A DNA stretch of 64,000 bases from Paracidovorax citrulli. GTDB taxonomy: Bacteria; Pseudomonadota; Gammaproteobacteria; Burkholderiales; Burkholderiaceae_C. The translations under genes were made by a program, and so were the position numbers. Numbering within the stretch: the first letter of the stretch is position 1; every line of letters begins with the position of its first letter. The DNA lies in NCBI RefSeq assembly GCF_900100305.1, contig NZ_FNEY01000016.1, forward strand, positions 37,344-101,343. Direction: 5' to 3'. The notes beneath the pieces were generated by a model that was given only the letters and a program-made list of their open reading frames with translations, made no database searches and was not told the DNA's origin. This document shows, in pieces, positions 21,849 to 30,348 of the stretch.

Positions 21849-23168
21849 TCATGCGGTGGCGGGCAGCTCGGCCACGGGAGCGGGAGCGGCTTCCGGCACC
21901 GCGTGCGGCGCGGCGGATTTCCATTGCACCGCCGCGAAAAGCGACTCCATCCAGGCCTGGGTCTGCGGCGGGGCGGCGGTGGCGACGATGCCTGCCAGCG
22001 GCAGTGCATCGGTCCGGTAGGTGACCCTTCCCGGCAGCGGCGCACCTGCCGGGAGTTCGCTCCAGCCGACCACCGCCTCGCTGCGCCGGAACAGGGCAAT
22101 GCCTTCCAGACCGGGGTGGGCGCTGCAGCCCAGATGGTGCCCGGGCACGGCGAACCAGCCGTGCCAGCACCGCAGCGGATCGGCGGAGCCGGCCTCCCGG
22201 GCCAGCGGGGGCACTTCGTTCTCACCCGCTTCGCCGAGCAGCCGGTGCAGCTCCACCGAAGGCAGGTGGATGCCGGTGGCCCGCTCGAACGTGGCGATGC
22301 CGTGGGGGACATCGACGGGATGGTCGATCTCCAGGAAAACCAGGTCGCTCCCCTGCTCGATCGCCTCCAGATGGAAACAGCCGTCGCGCATGCCGAGCCC
22401 TTCCAGGGCGCGCGCGACCCAATGGCGCATGCGGTCGTCCAGCGGAATGTGCAGGGAGCCGAGCGGCGCCCCGCGGGCATAGTCCAGGCAGGTGTTCAGA
22501 TAGCGGCTGGCGGCCAGCGCGAAGACCGTGCCGCCGGCGACCACGCCATCGAAGTGCAGGACGGGCCCCTCCACGTATTCCTCCACTTCGAAGTCGCCGC
22601 AGGCGTCCACGGCCTGCAGGGCATCCAGGCGGGGAATCCCCGAACAGAAGCCCAGCACGGCGGCACGCGCGGCCGCGGCAGACGGGAACACCGCCACGTC
22701 TTCGCTGGCCGCACCGCTGTGCGGCTTGAGCACGGTCTTTCCCTGCCAGGGCAGGCGATCCCGGCACCCGAGGAAGGCCCGCAGGGAAACGAACCGCGGC
22801 ACCCGCAGCCCTGCCGCGGCGACGGCCTGCTTCATCCAGAGCTTGTTGCGCAGGGCCGCGACCTTATCGGACCGGTCGCCTGGCAAGCCCAGCCATTCGC
22901 GCAGGCGGGCGGCCTCGAGGCGTTCGCCCTCGGACAGGGCGACGACCCGGTCGAACACGGCCGAAGGATGGGCCGCCATCCAGGCGCGGGCCTCTTCACA
23001 GGCCCCGGCCATGCAGGGGCGCGCGATCCTGCGGCAGCGCAGGCCTTCCGGCAAGGTGCCCAACGCTTCTGCGGGGCCGAAGTAGGTCACGTCGTGCCGG
23101 GAGTGATCGATTCCACGGTGGTACTCCACGTGGGGATAGGGGACGGAATGGAAGATGAGAATGTTCAT
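21849..23168 (-). CDS. Orphan ATP-grasp ligase-like protein
   Basis: A 439-residue protein. Residues ~1-90 form a Rossmann-like preATP-grasp part (NILIFHSVPYPHVEYHRGID). Then come an ATP-grasp core with KLWMKQAVAAAGLRVPRF, the lysine strand KTVLKPHSGAASEDVAVF, EVEEYVEGPVLHFDGVVAGG, and the metal-binding end HLEAIEQGSDLVFLEIDHP. The last ~120 residues are extra and end in an Ala/Pro-rich tail. ATP-grasp enzymes join a carboxylate to an amine through an acylphosphate; pattern is closest to L-amino-acid/peptide ligases. No partner enzyme is adjacent, so substrate and product are unknown. Confidence 0.7.
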   Translation of the reverse strand: MNILIFHSVPYPHVEYHRGIDHSRHDVTYFGPAEALGTLPEGLRCRRIARPCMAGACEEARAWMAAHPSAVFDRVVALSEGERLEAARLREWLGLPGDRSDKVAALRNKLWMKQAVAAAGLRVPRFVSLRAFLGCRDRLPWQGKTVLKPHSGAASEDVAVFPSAAAARAAVLGFCSGIPRLDALQAVDACGDFEVEEYVEGPVLHFDGVVAGGTVFALAASRYLNTCLDYARGAPLGSLHIPLDDRMRHWVARALEGLGMRDGCFHLEAIEQGSDLVFLEIDHPVDVPHGIATFERATGIHLPSVELHRLLGEAGENEVPPLAREAGSADPLRCWHGWFAVPGHHLGCSAHPGLEGIALFRRSEAVVGWSELPAGAPLPGRVTYRTDALPLAGIVATAAPPQTQAWMESLFAAVQWKSAAPHAVPEAAPAPVAELPATA

Positions 23169-23586
23169 GGAACCGCGATCTCGACAGCCATGGCGCGCGG
23201 ACGGCGGTACGCCGGCCAGGGAAGAAAGACATCACGGACGCGCGGGCCGCACTCGGCTCACTCGGTGCCAGAAAGCACGATGCCAATGCGCTGCCGATGC
23301 GCTGCGCGCAACCCCGGCAGCATCCGCCCGGGATCGCGCCGCATCTGGCGGGAGCTGCCGTGAACCGCAGTCAGCTTGCGTACCTGCCCGTGCCCGCTCG
23401 ACATGCATCGACGGCACGCACATGACCAACCCGGACTGCGCCCCGGCCCCCGAAGCGCTTCGCCCTGCCCTACCCTCGAAATCTCTTTGAATGCAATGGC
23501 TGCATGATTGCACGCCGGAATGAAAAGACCTTGACCTGACAGGTCATGCACGCCATTAATGTTTCTTTGAATTGAAACACCGCGTA
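23169..23586. other. 418-bp intergenic region with dyad symmetry
   Basis: No gene is evident; it lies between the start of the ATP-grasp gene (leftward) and the stop of the LysR gene (leftward), so it holds the ATP-grasp promoter. The part next to LysR (23490-23586) is clearly richer in AT than its surroundings. It contains the dyad TGACCT-GAC-AGGTCA (23532-23546) and GTTTC (23561-23565) mirrored by GAAAC (23574-23578). These are candidate operators or transcript ends. Confidence 0.5.
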
Positions 23587-24474
23587 TCAGGAGGGCATGA
23601 GCCTGGAAGCCTCCTGCAGCCCGACATCCTTCAGGAAATCCCACACGGCCTGGGTGCGGGCCTGGTACTTCGCTTCGGCCGGCATGCTCATCCAGAACGT
23701 GCGGGTGAAACGTGCCTCATCGGGCAGCACGCGCTCCAGCAACGGGTCGCTGTCGGCCAGGAAAGCCGGCAGCACCCCCAGCCCTGCACCGGCGCGTACC
23801 GCCTCGTATTGCGCCGCGACGCTGGTGCTGCGAAACGCGAAACGCTCCGGCGGCACAAGCTGGTCGAGGAACTGCAGTTCCTTGGTGAACAGCAGGTCGT
23901 CCACATAGCTGACGAACGCGTGGTGGCGCAGGTCCTCGCGGCGGGCGATGGCCGGGCGCCGGGCCAGGTAGTCCCGCTGGCCATACAGGCGCAGCGTGTA
24001 GTCCGCCAGTTTGGAGACGATCACGGCGCCCCGGGTTGGACGCTCGAGCGAAATGACGATGTCCGCCTCGCGCCGGGACAGATGCAGCATGCGGGGCAAG
24101 GCCAGCAGGTCCACGCTGAGGTGCGGATACTGCAGCGTCAGGCGCGCGAGGTGCGGAGCGAGCACCTGCGTGCCGAAGCCCTCCGTGGCGCCCACGCGCA
24201 CGAGGCCTGCCGGACCGATGCCGGCGGGCCGCACCCGCTCGACGCCGAGCACGGCCGTCTCCATCGCCTCGACGGCCGGAAGCAGGTGCCGGCCCGCTTC
24301 GGTGAGCCGGTGCCCGCCGGCTTCGCGGGCGAACAGGGATTCGCCCATCTGTTTCTCCAGGGCCTGGATGCGGCGCGCGACGGTGGTGTGTTCCACGCCG
24401 GTGCGGCGTGCCGCGGCGGCCAGCGTGCCGGTCCGGGCCAGTTCCAGGAAATAGCGAAGGTTCTCCCAATCCAT
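23587..24474 (-). CDS. LysR-family regulator, divergent from mmsA
   Basis: A 295-residue regulator. The HTH is at the N-terminus (WENLRYFLELARTGTLAAAARRTGVEHTTVARRIQALE), followed by the inducer-binding domain from ~90 onward. It is transcribed away from mmsA across a 163-bp gap with two copies of TGCAATTTCGCA. That is the standard layout of a LysR regulator controlling the neighbouring catabolic operon. It probably senses an intermediate of valine or 3-hydroxyisobutyrate breakdown; the ligand is inferred from context only. Confidence 0.88.
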   Translation of the reverse strand: MDWENLRYFLELARTGTLAAAARRTGVEHTTVARRIQALEKQMGESLFAREAGGHRLTEAGRHLLPAVEAMETAVLGVERVRPAGIGPAGLVRVGATEGFGTQVLAPHLARLTLQYPHLSVDLLALPRMLHLSRREADIVISLERPTRGAVIVSKLADYTLRLYGQRDYLARRPAIARREDLRHHAFVSYVDDLLFTKELQFLDQLVPPERFAFRSTSVAAQYEAVRAGAGLGVLPAFLADSDPLLERVLPDEARFTRTFWMSMPAEAKYQARTQAVWDFLKDVGLQEASRLMPS

Positions 24475-24512
24475 AAGGCGGCGGTGTCGTGTTCGATGCA
24501 GGGATTGTGTTG

Positions 24513-24567
24513 TGCAATTTCGCAAAGCACCCGTGCGATTTTTCTCTATTGATCTTGCAATTTCGCA
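24513..24567. promoter_or_regulatory. Paired LysR-type boxes between lysR and mmsA
   Basis: The 12-mer TGCAATTTCGCA occurs twice in the same orientation, at 24513-24524 and 24556-24567, 43 bp (about four helical turns) apart. Each has TGC/GCA ends, giving partial dyad symmetry. A related GTGCGATTTTT lies between them. The spacing fits a LysR tetramer touching a recognition and an activation site. Confidence 0.65.
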
Positions 24568-24637
24568 CGGATAGCATCCATCGGCGCGCTGGTCCGGCGC
24601 CGGCGCACCCATTCCAACCCAGACAGGAGACAAGCGC

Positions 24638-26161
24638 ATGAATGCCCCCCAATCCACGGCCATCCTGGCGCCCACGGTCAAGCTGCTCATCGGCGGCAAG
24701 TTCGTCGAGTCCAGGACCACCCGGTGGCGCAACGTGGTGAACCCCGCCACGCAGGAGGTGCTCGCGCGCGTGCCTTTCGCCACGCCGGAAGAGATCGACG
24801 CGGCCGTGGCCTCCGGCAAGGAAGCCTTCAAGACCTGGAAGAAAACCGCCATCGGCGCACGGGCGCGCATCTTCCTGAAGTACCAGCAGCTCATCCGCGA
24901 GAACATGGCCGAGCTGGCTGCGCTGCTGACGGCCGAGCAGGGCAAGACCCTGCCCGATGCCGAAGGCGACGTGTTCCGCGGCCTGGAGGTGGTGGAGCAC
25001 GCCAGCGCCATCGGCAACCTGCAGCTGGGCGAGCTGGCCAACAACGTGGCCGGCGGCGTCGATACCTATACGCTGATGCAGCCGCTGGGGGTGTGCGCGG
25101 GCATCACGCCGTTCAACTTCCCGGCCATGATTCCGCTCTGGATGTTCCCCATGGCCATCGCCACCGGCAACACCTTCGTGCTCAAACCCAGCGAGCAGGA
25201 CCCGATGGTGACCATGCGCCTGTGCGAACTGGCGCTGGAGGCCGGCATCCCGCCCGGCGTGCTGAACGTGGTGCACGGCGGCGAGGACGCGGTGAATGCC
25301 ATCTGCGACCACCCGGACATCAAGGCCGTCAGCTTCGTGGGCTCCACCAAGGTGGGCACCCACGTGTACCAGCGCGCCAGCCTTTCGGGCAAGCGCGTGC
25401 AATGCATGATGGGCGCGAAGAACCACGCCATCGTCATGCCCGACGCCAACAAGGAGCAGACCCTCAACGCCCTGGCCGGCGCGGCTTTCGGCGCCGCGGG
25501 GCAGCGCTGCATGGCGCTGTCCGTGGTGGTGCTGGTGGGCGAGGCGCAGCAGTGGATTCCCGACTTGGTCGCCAAGGCCAGGACGCTCAAGGTGAATGCC
25601 GGCACCGAGAAGGGTACGGACGTGGGGCCGCTGGTCTCCTGCGCAGCCAAGGACCGCGTGGAGGGCCTGATCGAGCGCGGCATCGCCGATGGCGCGACGC
25701 TGGAGCTGGACGGCCGCAAGCCCCAGGTGGCGGGCTACGAGAAGGGCAACTTCGTCGGACCGACCGTCTTCAGCGGCGTGAAGCCCGGCATGTCCATCTA
25801 CGACCAGGAGATCTTCGGCCCCGTGCTGTGCCTGGCGGCGGCAAAGGACATCGACGAGGCGATCGAGTTCATCAACGCCAACCCGAACGGCAACGGCACG
25901 GCCATCTTCACGCAATCGGGCGCGGCGGCGCGCAAGTTCCAGGAAGAGATCGACGTGGGCCAGGTGGGCATCAACGTGCCGATTCCCGTGCCGGTGCCGC
26001 TGTTCTCGTTCTCGGGCTCGCGCGCCTCCAAGCTCGGCGACCTGGGACCCTACGGCAAGCAGGTGGTGCTGTTCTACACGCAGACCAAGACGGTCACGGC
26101 GCGGTGGTTCGACGACAGCACGATCAGCCATGGCGTGAACACCACTATCAGTCTGAAGTGA
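24638..26161 (+). CDS. mmsA: CoA-acylating methylmalonate-semialdehyde dehydrogenase
   Basis: Oxidises methylmalonate semialdehyde to propionyl-CoA with NAD and CoA, ending valine breakdown. The 507 residues match the family. Features include [19 protein letters not shown], the NAD fold [16 protein letters not shown], and the catalytic cysteine in [13 protein letters not shown]. The motif NAFGDWKSSRFG-like [16 protein letters not shown] near the C-terminus fits MmsA rather than general aldehyde dehydrogenases. It is the first gene of the plus-strand operon with acyl-CoA dehydrogenase and mmsB, and faces the LysR gene. Confidence 0.93.
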   Translation: MNAPQSTAILAPTVKLLIGGKFVESRTTRWRNVVNPATQEVLARVPFATPEEIDAAVASGKEAFKTWKKTAIGARARIFLKYQQLIRENMAELAALLTAEQGKTLPDAEGDVFRGLEVVEHASAIGNLQLGELANNVAGGVDTYTLMQPLGVCAGITPFNFPAMIPLWMFPMAIATGNTFVLKPSEQDPMVTMRLCELALEAGIPPGVLNVVHGGEDAVNAICDHPDIKAVSFVGSTKVGTHVYQRASLSGKRVQCMMGAKNHAIVMPDANKEQTLNALAGAAFGAAGQRCMALSVVVLVGEAQQWIPDLVAKARTLKVNAGTEKGTDVGPLVSCAAKDRVEGLIERGIADGATLELDGRKPQVAGYEKGNFVGPTVFSGVKPGMSIYDQEIFGPVLCLAAAKDIDEAIEFINANPNGNGTAIFTQSGAAARKFQEEIDVGQVGINVPIPVPVPLFSFSGSRASKLGDLGPYGKQVVLFYTQTKTVTARWFDDSTISHGVNTTISLK

Positions 26162-26162
26162 C

Positions 26163-26275
26163 ATCCCCCTGAGGCGCTGCGCGCCTTCCCCCTTCTCTCG
26201 CGCTGGCGCGCGGGAAGGGGGACGACGCCAGTGGCCTGGCAAAGCCAGTTCCACGGCGTGTGCTGGCCTCGGGCC
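26163..26275. repeat. REP-like palindromic intergenic repeat
   Basis: The gap after mmsA starts with CCCCCTGAGGCGCTGCGCGC and then a long hairpin: CCCCCTTC (26188-26195) mirrors GAAGGGGG (26214-26221), with CGCGC/GCGCG inside. Sequences beginning CCCCCTGAGGCGC are a recurrent intergenic motif of Comamonadaceae genomes, from memory of such genomes. Only one copy was noticed in this window. Confidence 0.5.
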
Positions 26276-26309
26276 GCGCCGGTATCTGGCGCAGTGGTAC
26301 AAGCGAAGG

Positions 26310-26732
26310 ATGGAAATTCTCAAGATTCCACGACGATCGGCCCGGGTGGCCAGTGCCACGGGCGCTCTCGCCCTCTTGCTGTGCAGCGCCGGCGCGCACG
26401 CCCAGGCCGGCGCGGGCTGCGATCCCAAGGGCACGGTGGCTGAAACGAATGCCTGTGCGGTACAGGCCTGGCAGCAGGCGGATACGGCCATGGCGATCCT
26501 GTACGGCGACATGATGCGGGCGCTGTCGGCGCACGAACGGCCGCAGCTGCGGCAGGAGCAGGCCGCGTGGCAGCGCGAGCGCGTCACGCGGTGCAAGCAT
26601 GCGACGCGGGCGACCGAAGCGCTGCCCGAGGGGCCCCGCCTCTACCACGAGTGCCTGACGGCCGAAACCGAAGCGCGGCGCCGGGGCCTGATGCGCTGGC
26701 TGACGCTGGAGCATCCATCCGCGAAACCCTAG
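26310..26732 (+). CDS. Secreted LprI/DUF1311-like small protein
   Basis: A 140-residue exported protein. The signal peptide (~1-31) is a basic start (MEILKIPRRSARV) followed by ALALLLCSAGAHA with a cleavage site after AHA/AQA. The mature part has the DUF1311 (lysozyme-inhibitor LprI-like) layout with four cysteines: GCDPKG, NACAVQAW, RCKHAT and YHECLTAET. These should form two disulfides in the periplasm. It lies between mmsA and the acyl-CoA dehydrogenase, and does not look metabolic. Its function here is unknown. Confidence 0.7.
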   Translation: MEILKIPRRSARVASATGALALLLCSAGAHAQAGAGCDPKGTVAETNACAVQAWQQADTAMAILYGDMMRALSAHERPQLRQEQAAWQRERVTRCKHATRATEALPEGPRLYHECLTAETEARRRGLMRWLTLEHPSAKP

Positions 26733-26806
26733 CGGGCACCACGCATCCACACGCCCCACCAGCACGGCGACAAAGACAAGACAACGAGCAGGACGAGACA
26801 AGCACC

Positions 26807-27973
26807 ATGGATTTCGAGCTGACCGAAGAACAACGCGCCTTCGCCGACACCGCCCGCGAGTTCGCCCGGGCCGAACTGGCACCCCATGCAGCGCAATGGG
26901 ACGCGGAAGGCATCTTCCCGCGCGAGGCGATCGCGAAAGCCGGCGCCCTGGGCTTCTGCGGCCTCTACGCGCCCGAGAACGCCGGCGGCCTCGCCCTGCC
27001 CCGGCTGGACGCCACGCTGGTGTTCGAGGAAATGGCGGCCATCGATCCCTCGACCACCGCCTTCATCACCATCCACAACATGGCGACCTGGATGCTGGGT
27101 ACCTGGGCCACCGATGCGGTGCGGAACCATTGGGGCTCACTGCTCACGAGTGGGCAGAAGCTCGCCAGCTACTGCCTGACCGAGCCGGGCGCGGGCTCGG
27201 ATGCGGCCTCGCTCAAGACGCGCGCCGAGCTCGTCGGAAACGAATACGTCATCAACGGCGCCAAGGCCTTCATCAGCGGCGCCGGCAGCACCGATGTGCT
27301 GGTGCTCATGGCCCGCACGGGGTCGCCCGATTCCGGCGCGGGAGGCATCAGCGCCTTCGCCGTGCCGGCGGATGCGGCAGGCATCCAGTACGGCAAGAAG
27401 GAAGAGAAGATGGGCTGGAACAGCCAGCCCACGCGCACCATCAGTTTCGACAGCGTGCGCATCCCGGCCGACCATCTGCTGGGGGCCGAGGGCGAAGGCT
27501 TCAAGATCGCGATGAAGGGCCTGGACGGGGGCCGCATCAACATTGCCACCTGCTCGGTGGGCGCGGCCCAGGGGGCGCTGAACGCCGCACAGCAATACAT
27601 GCAGGACCGCAAGCAGTTCGGCAAGGCCATCGCCAGTTTCCAGGCACTGCAATTCAAGCTGGCCGACATGGCGACGGAGCTGGTCGCCGCGCGGCAGATG
27701 GTGCGGCTGGCCGCCAGCAAACTCGATGCCGGTGCGCGCGATGCCTCCACCTACTGCGCCATGGCCAAGCGCTTCGCCACCGATGCGGGATTCGACGTGG
27801 TGAACGAGGCGCTGCAGTTGCATGGCGGCTACGGCTACATCCGCGAATACCCGCTGGAGCGCCTGCTGCGCGATGCGCGCGTGCACCAGATCCTGGAAGG
27901 CACGAACGAGATCATGCGCGTCATCATCGCCCGGCGCATGCTCGACGGCGGCGCGCCGGACGCGATCCGCTGA
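26807..27973 (+). CDS. Acyl-CoA dehydrogenase (probable isobutyryl-CoA dehydrogenase)
   Basis: An FAD enzyme that puts a double bond into short acyl-CoAs; next to mmsA and mmsB it most likely acts on isobutyryl-CoA. The 388 residues have all hallmarks: N-terminal helices (MDFELTEEQRAFADTAREFA), the FAD-binding ASYCLTEPGAGSDAASL, GAKAFISGAGSTDV, RKQFGKAIASFQALQF, and the C-terminal LHGGYGYIREYPLERLLRDARV and QILEGTNEIMR with the catalytic Glu. The ATG at 26807 gives the canonical start. Electrons would go to ETF, not encoded here. Confidence 0.92.
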   Translation: MDFELTEEQRAFADTAREFARAELAPHAAQWDAEGIFPREAIAKAGALGFCGLYAPENAGGLALPRLDATLVFEEMAAIDPSTTAFITIHNMATWMLGTWATDAVRNHWGSLLTSGQKLASYCLTEPGAGSDAASLKTRAELVGNEYVINGAKAFISGAGSTDVLVLMARTGSPDSGAGGISAFAVPADAAGIQYGKKEEKMGWNSQPTRTISFDSVRIPADHLLGAEGEGFKIAMKGLDGGRINIATCSVGAAQGALNAAQQYMQDRKQFGKAIASFQALQFKLADMATELVAARQMVRLAASKLDAGARDASTYCAMAKRFATDAGFDVVNEALQLHGGYGYIREYPLERLLRDARVHQILEGTNEIMRVIIARRMLDGGAPDAIR

Positions 27974-28006
27974 GCCCTGCCGTACCACCCGCTGAAGTGC
28001 CTCCAG

Positions 28007-28507
28007 ATGCCTGCCCGCCCCATCTCCGACGAGACACTGCACCTCATCGATGCCGTGCGCCATGCACTGGCGCAGCGGTGCGGCCCCACCGGGCTGGAAG
28101 AACGCACGCTGTTCGGCTGCTGGGCCTTCTTCGTGGACGGCAAGCTCTGCGTCGGCGTGAAAGGCACGGAACTGCTGGTGCGCCTGCCTCCGGAGCGCCA
28201 CGGCGAATTCCAGGAAATGCAGAACACGCGCGAGCTCTCTCCCGGCGGCGGCATGCAGGGCTACTTCTGGATCGAGCCGCACGGCTATGCACGCGCCGCG
28301 CAGTGGGCCTTCTGGCTCGATGAAGCCCTGGCCTACAACCCGCGCGCCAAGGCGAGTCCGAAACGCCGGAAGGCGGCCACGACTGCGGCCACGGCCCCGA
28401 CGGCCCCGGTAACACCGCCGGCCCGTCGGAAGGCGGCACGACCGGCCCCGGGCGGAAAAGCCACGGGAGCCCCACGGCGCCACAGCATTTTCGAGGCCGA
28501 TGACTGA
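28007..28507 (+). CDS. TfoX N-terminal domain-like protein with basic tail
   Basis: A 166-residue protein. Residues ~1-115 resemble the TfoX-N (YjhX-like) fold: LIDAVRHALAQRCGPTGLEERTLFGCWAFFVDGKLCVGVKGTELLVRLPP, then MQGYFWIEPHGYARAAQWAFWLDEAL. The C-terminal ~50 residues are Ala/Lys/Pro/Arg-rich (KRRKAATTAATAPTAP...RRHS) and probably disordered and nucleic-acid-binding. The family includes regulators of competence, but no regulatory role is proven. It sits 33 bp after the acyl-CoA dehydrogenase stop and 59 bp before mmsB, so it is likely co-transcribed. Confidence 0.7.
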   Translation: MPARPISDETLHLIDAVRHALAQRCGPTGLEERTLFGCWAFFVDGKLCVGVKGTELLVRLPPERHGEFQEMQNTRELSPGGGMQGYFWIEPHGYARAAQWAFWLDEALAYNPRAKASPKRRKAATTAATAPTAPVTPPARRKAARPAPGGKATGAPRRHSIFEADD

Positions 28508-28566
28508 GGGGGACGCATCCCGTCCGCCGGCCTGCACACCGATTCACCACCCCAAGGAGACAACAC

Positions 28567-29466
28567 ATGAAGATCGCATTCATCGGCCTGGGCAACATGG
28601 GCGGCCCCATGGCCCTGAACCTGCACAAGGCCGGCCACGACGTCGGCGCGTTCGACCTGTCCAGGCCCGCCTGCGACAGGCTGGCGGCCGACGGGGTGCG
28701 CATCGCCACCGACGCCAGCGCCTGCGTGGCGGGTGCCGAGGTGGTCATCAGCATGCTGCCGGCCAGCCCGCATGTGGAGGCGCTTTTCCTGGGAGGCGGC
28801 CAACAGCCCGGCCTGCTGCCCCAACTGGCCGCAGGCACGCTGGTGATCGACTGCTCGACCATCGCGGCGGCCACATCGCGCAAGGTGGCCGATGCCGCGC
28901 GGGAGCGTGGCATCGCCTTCATCGACGCGCCTGTCTCCGGCGGCACGGGGGGCGCCGTCGCCGGCACGCTGACCTTCATGGTGGGCGGCGATGCGGCCGA
29001 TCTGGAACGCGCGCGCCCGGTGCTGGAGAAGATGGGCGCCAACATCTTCCACGCGGGCGGCGTGGGCGCGGGGCAGACCGCCAAGATCTGCAACAACATG
29101 CTGCTGGGCATCCTGATGGCCGGCACGAGCGAGGCCCTCGCCCTGGGCGTCGCCAACGGCCTGGATCCGGCAGTGCTCAGCGAGATCATGCGCCGCAGCT
29201 CGGGCGGCAACTGGGCCCTGGAAAAATACAACCCCTGGCCGGGCGTCATGCCCCAGGCCCCGGCGAGCAAGGACTACGCGGGAGGCTTCGGCACCGACCT
29301 GATGCTCAAGGACCTGGGGCTCGCGCAGGAGAACGCTGCTGCGGTGAAGGCGGCCACGCCCCTGGGCGGACTCGCGCGCAGCCTGTACGCGGCGCACAGC
29401 CTCGCAGGCCATGGCGAGCTGGATTTTTCCAGCATCGTGCGCCTCGTCCGCAAACCCGGTGCCTGA
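28567..29466 (+). CDS. mmsB: 3-Hydroxyisobutyrate dehydrogenase
   Basis: Oxidises 3-hydroxyisobutyrate to methylmalonate semialdehyde, the substrate of MmsA. The 299 residues match the family. The Rossmann motif is FIGLGNMGGPMALNL, the substrate loop is IDAPVSGGTGGA, and the catalytic lysine is in GQTAKICNNMLLG. A good ribosome site (AAGGAG) precedes the ATG. It is the last gene of the mms operon and is followed by a small terminator. A 3-hydroxyisobutyryl-CoA hydrolase and crotonase, also needed for valine breakdown, are not in this operon. Confidence 0.94.
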   Translation: MKIAFIGLGNMGGPMALNLHKAGHDVGAFDLSRPACDRLAADGVRIATDASACVAGAEVVISMLPASPHVEALFLGGGQQPGLLPQLAAGTLVIDCSTIAAATSRKVADAARERGIAFIDAPVSGGTGGAVAGTLTFMVGGDAADLERARPVLEKMGANIFHAGGVGAGQTAKICNNMLLGILMAGTSEALALGVANGLDPAVLSEIMRRSSGGNWALEKYNPWPGVMPQAPASKDYAGGFGTDLMLKDLGLAQENAAAVKAATPLGGLARSLYAAHSLAGHGELDFSSIVRLVRKPGA

Positions 29467-29578
29467 GCTCCCCACGGTACGTTGCCGGCAGCCGTTGCCG
29501 AAGGTCCACACTGGCGGCCTCCGGGCGGTTGTCCTACGCGACGGGCAGGCATCGCGCCGCATGCTCATCGGGTACCGC

Positions 29579-29600
29579 GACCCTGCATCGCAGGGTCTTT
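29579..29600 (+). terminator. Terminator after mmsB
   Basis: GACCCTG (29579-29585) and CAGGGTC (29591-29597) flank a 5-nt loop, and TTT follows. The short T-run makes it a modest terminator. It lies about 110 bp past the mmsB stop and just before the sodC start. Confidence 0.5.
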
Positions 29601-29623
29601 GTCCTTCACTCCGACTGCCGACC

Positions 29624-30343
29624 ATGATCCTGCACCTGTTCCACCCGACCGCATCTTCCTTCCGCCTCCTGCGCCCGGCCTCCGCGCTGGCGGCTGCGGG
29701 CGCCGCGCTCGCCCTCGCCGGCTGCGGCGCCCAGGGCCCGGGCAAGGCGCAGGGCGCGCCCGCGCCCCATGCGGTGGAAGCCGCCGGCAGCGCCACGAAA
29801 ATGCCGGTACCCGGCCCGGAGCGGGCCACGGCTTCCGCCCGCCTGATGACAGCGAGCGGCCAGCCGGCCGGCACGGCCGTGCTGACCGAGACTCCCAGCG
29901 GCGTGGAGATCGTCGCGCAGGTGCAGGGCCTGACGGCCGGCCTGCATGGCTTCCACATCCACGCCAATGGCCAATGCGACCCCGGTCCGGACGCCGCCAC
30001 CGGCAAAACCGTCCCCTTCGGCGCGGCCGGCGGCCATTTCGACCCGGGCATGTCCCACCAGCACGGCCAGCCAGGAGCGCCCATCGACAAGGCCCATGCC
30101 GGCGAACTGCCCAACATCAGCGTCGGCGCGGACGGCCGCGGCACGGTGCGTTACCTGAACACCAACGTCACGCTCACGCCGGGCAAGGCCTCCATCATGG
30201 GCCGCGCCCTCGTGGTGCACGAGAAGGAAGACGACTACAAGAGCAATCCGGCCGGCAACTCCGGTGGCCGCGTCCTGTGCGGCGTGATCGAGCCGGCGCA
30301 GCCCAGCAGCGTGGTTGGCCAGGCCCCGTCGCCACGCAGCTGA
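29624..30343 (+). CDS. sodC: Cu/Zn superoxide dismutase, lipoprotein
   Basis: Dismutates superoxide in the periplasm. Of 239 residues, the N-terminus ends in a lipobox (LALAGC), so the protein is probably lipid-anchored. Metal ligands are all visible: HGFHIHANGQCD (Cu), GGHFDPGMSHQHG (bridging and Zn), and HEKEDDYKSNPAGNSGGRVLCGVI with the last Cu ligand and the second Cys of the structural disulfide. A linker of ~45 Ala/Gly/Pro-rich residues follows the lipobox. A TonB receptor starts 5 bp after the stop, so the two are probably one transcript. Confidence 0.88.
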   Translation: MILHLFHPTASSFRLLRPASALAAAGAALALAGCGAQGPGKAQGAPAPHAVEAAGSATKMPVPGPERATASARLMTASGQPAGTAVLTETPSGVEIVAQVQGLTAGLHGFHIHANGQCDPGPDAATGKTVPFGAAGGHFDPGMSHQHGQPGAPIDKAHAGELPNISVGADGRGTVRYLNTNVTLTPGKASIMGRALVVHEKEDDYKSNPAGNSGGRVLCGVIEPAQPSSVVGQAPSPRS

Positions 30344-30348
30344 TCCGC

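Noticed and set aside
19302..23363. 1353-codon open frame on the plus strand
   Set aside because: It runs antisense through the EF-hand, permease and ATP-grasp genes; its residues are Arg/His/Gly-rich with no family similarity, a product of high GC content.
24638..26161. mmsA as the missing 2-oxoglutarate semialdehyde dehydrogenase of the uronate route
   Set aside because: Its motifs, the LysR gene and mmsB next to it point to methylmalonate semialdehyde; it is also outside the uronate island.
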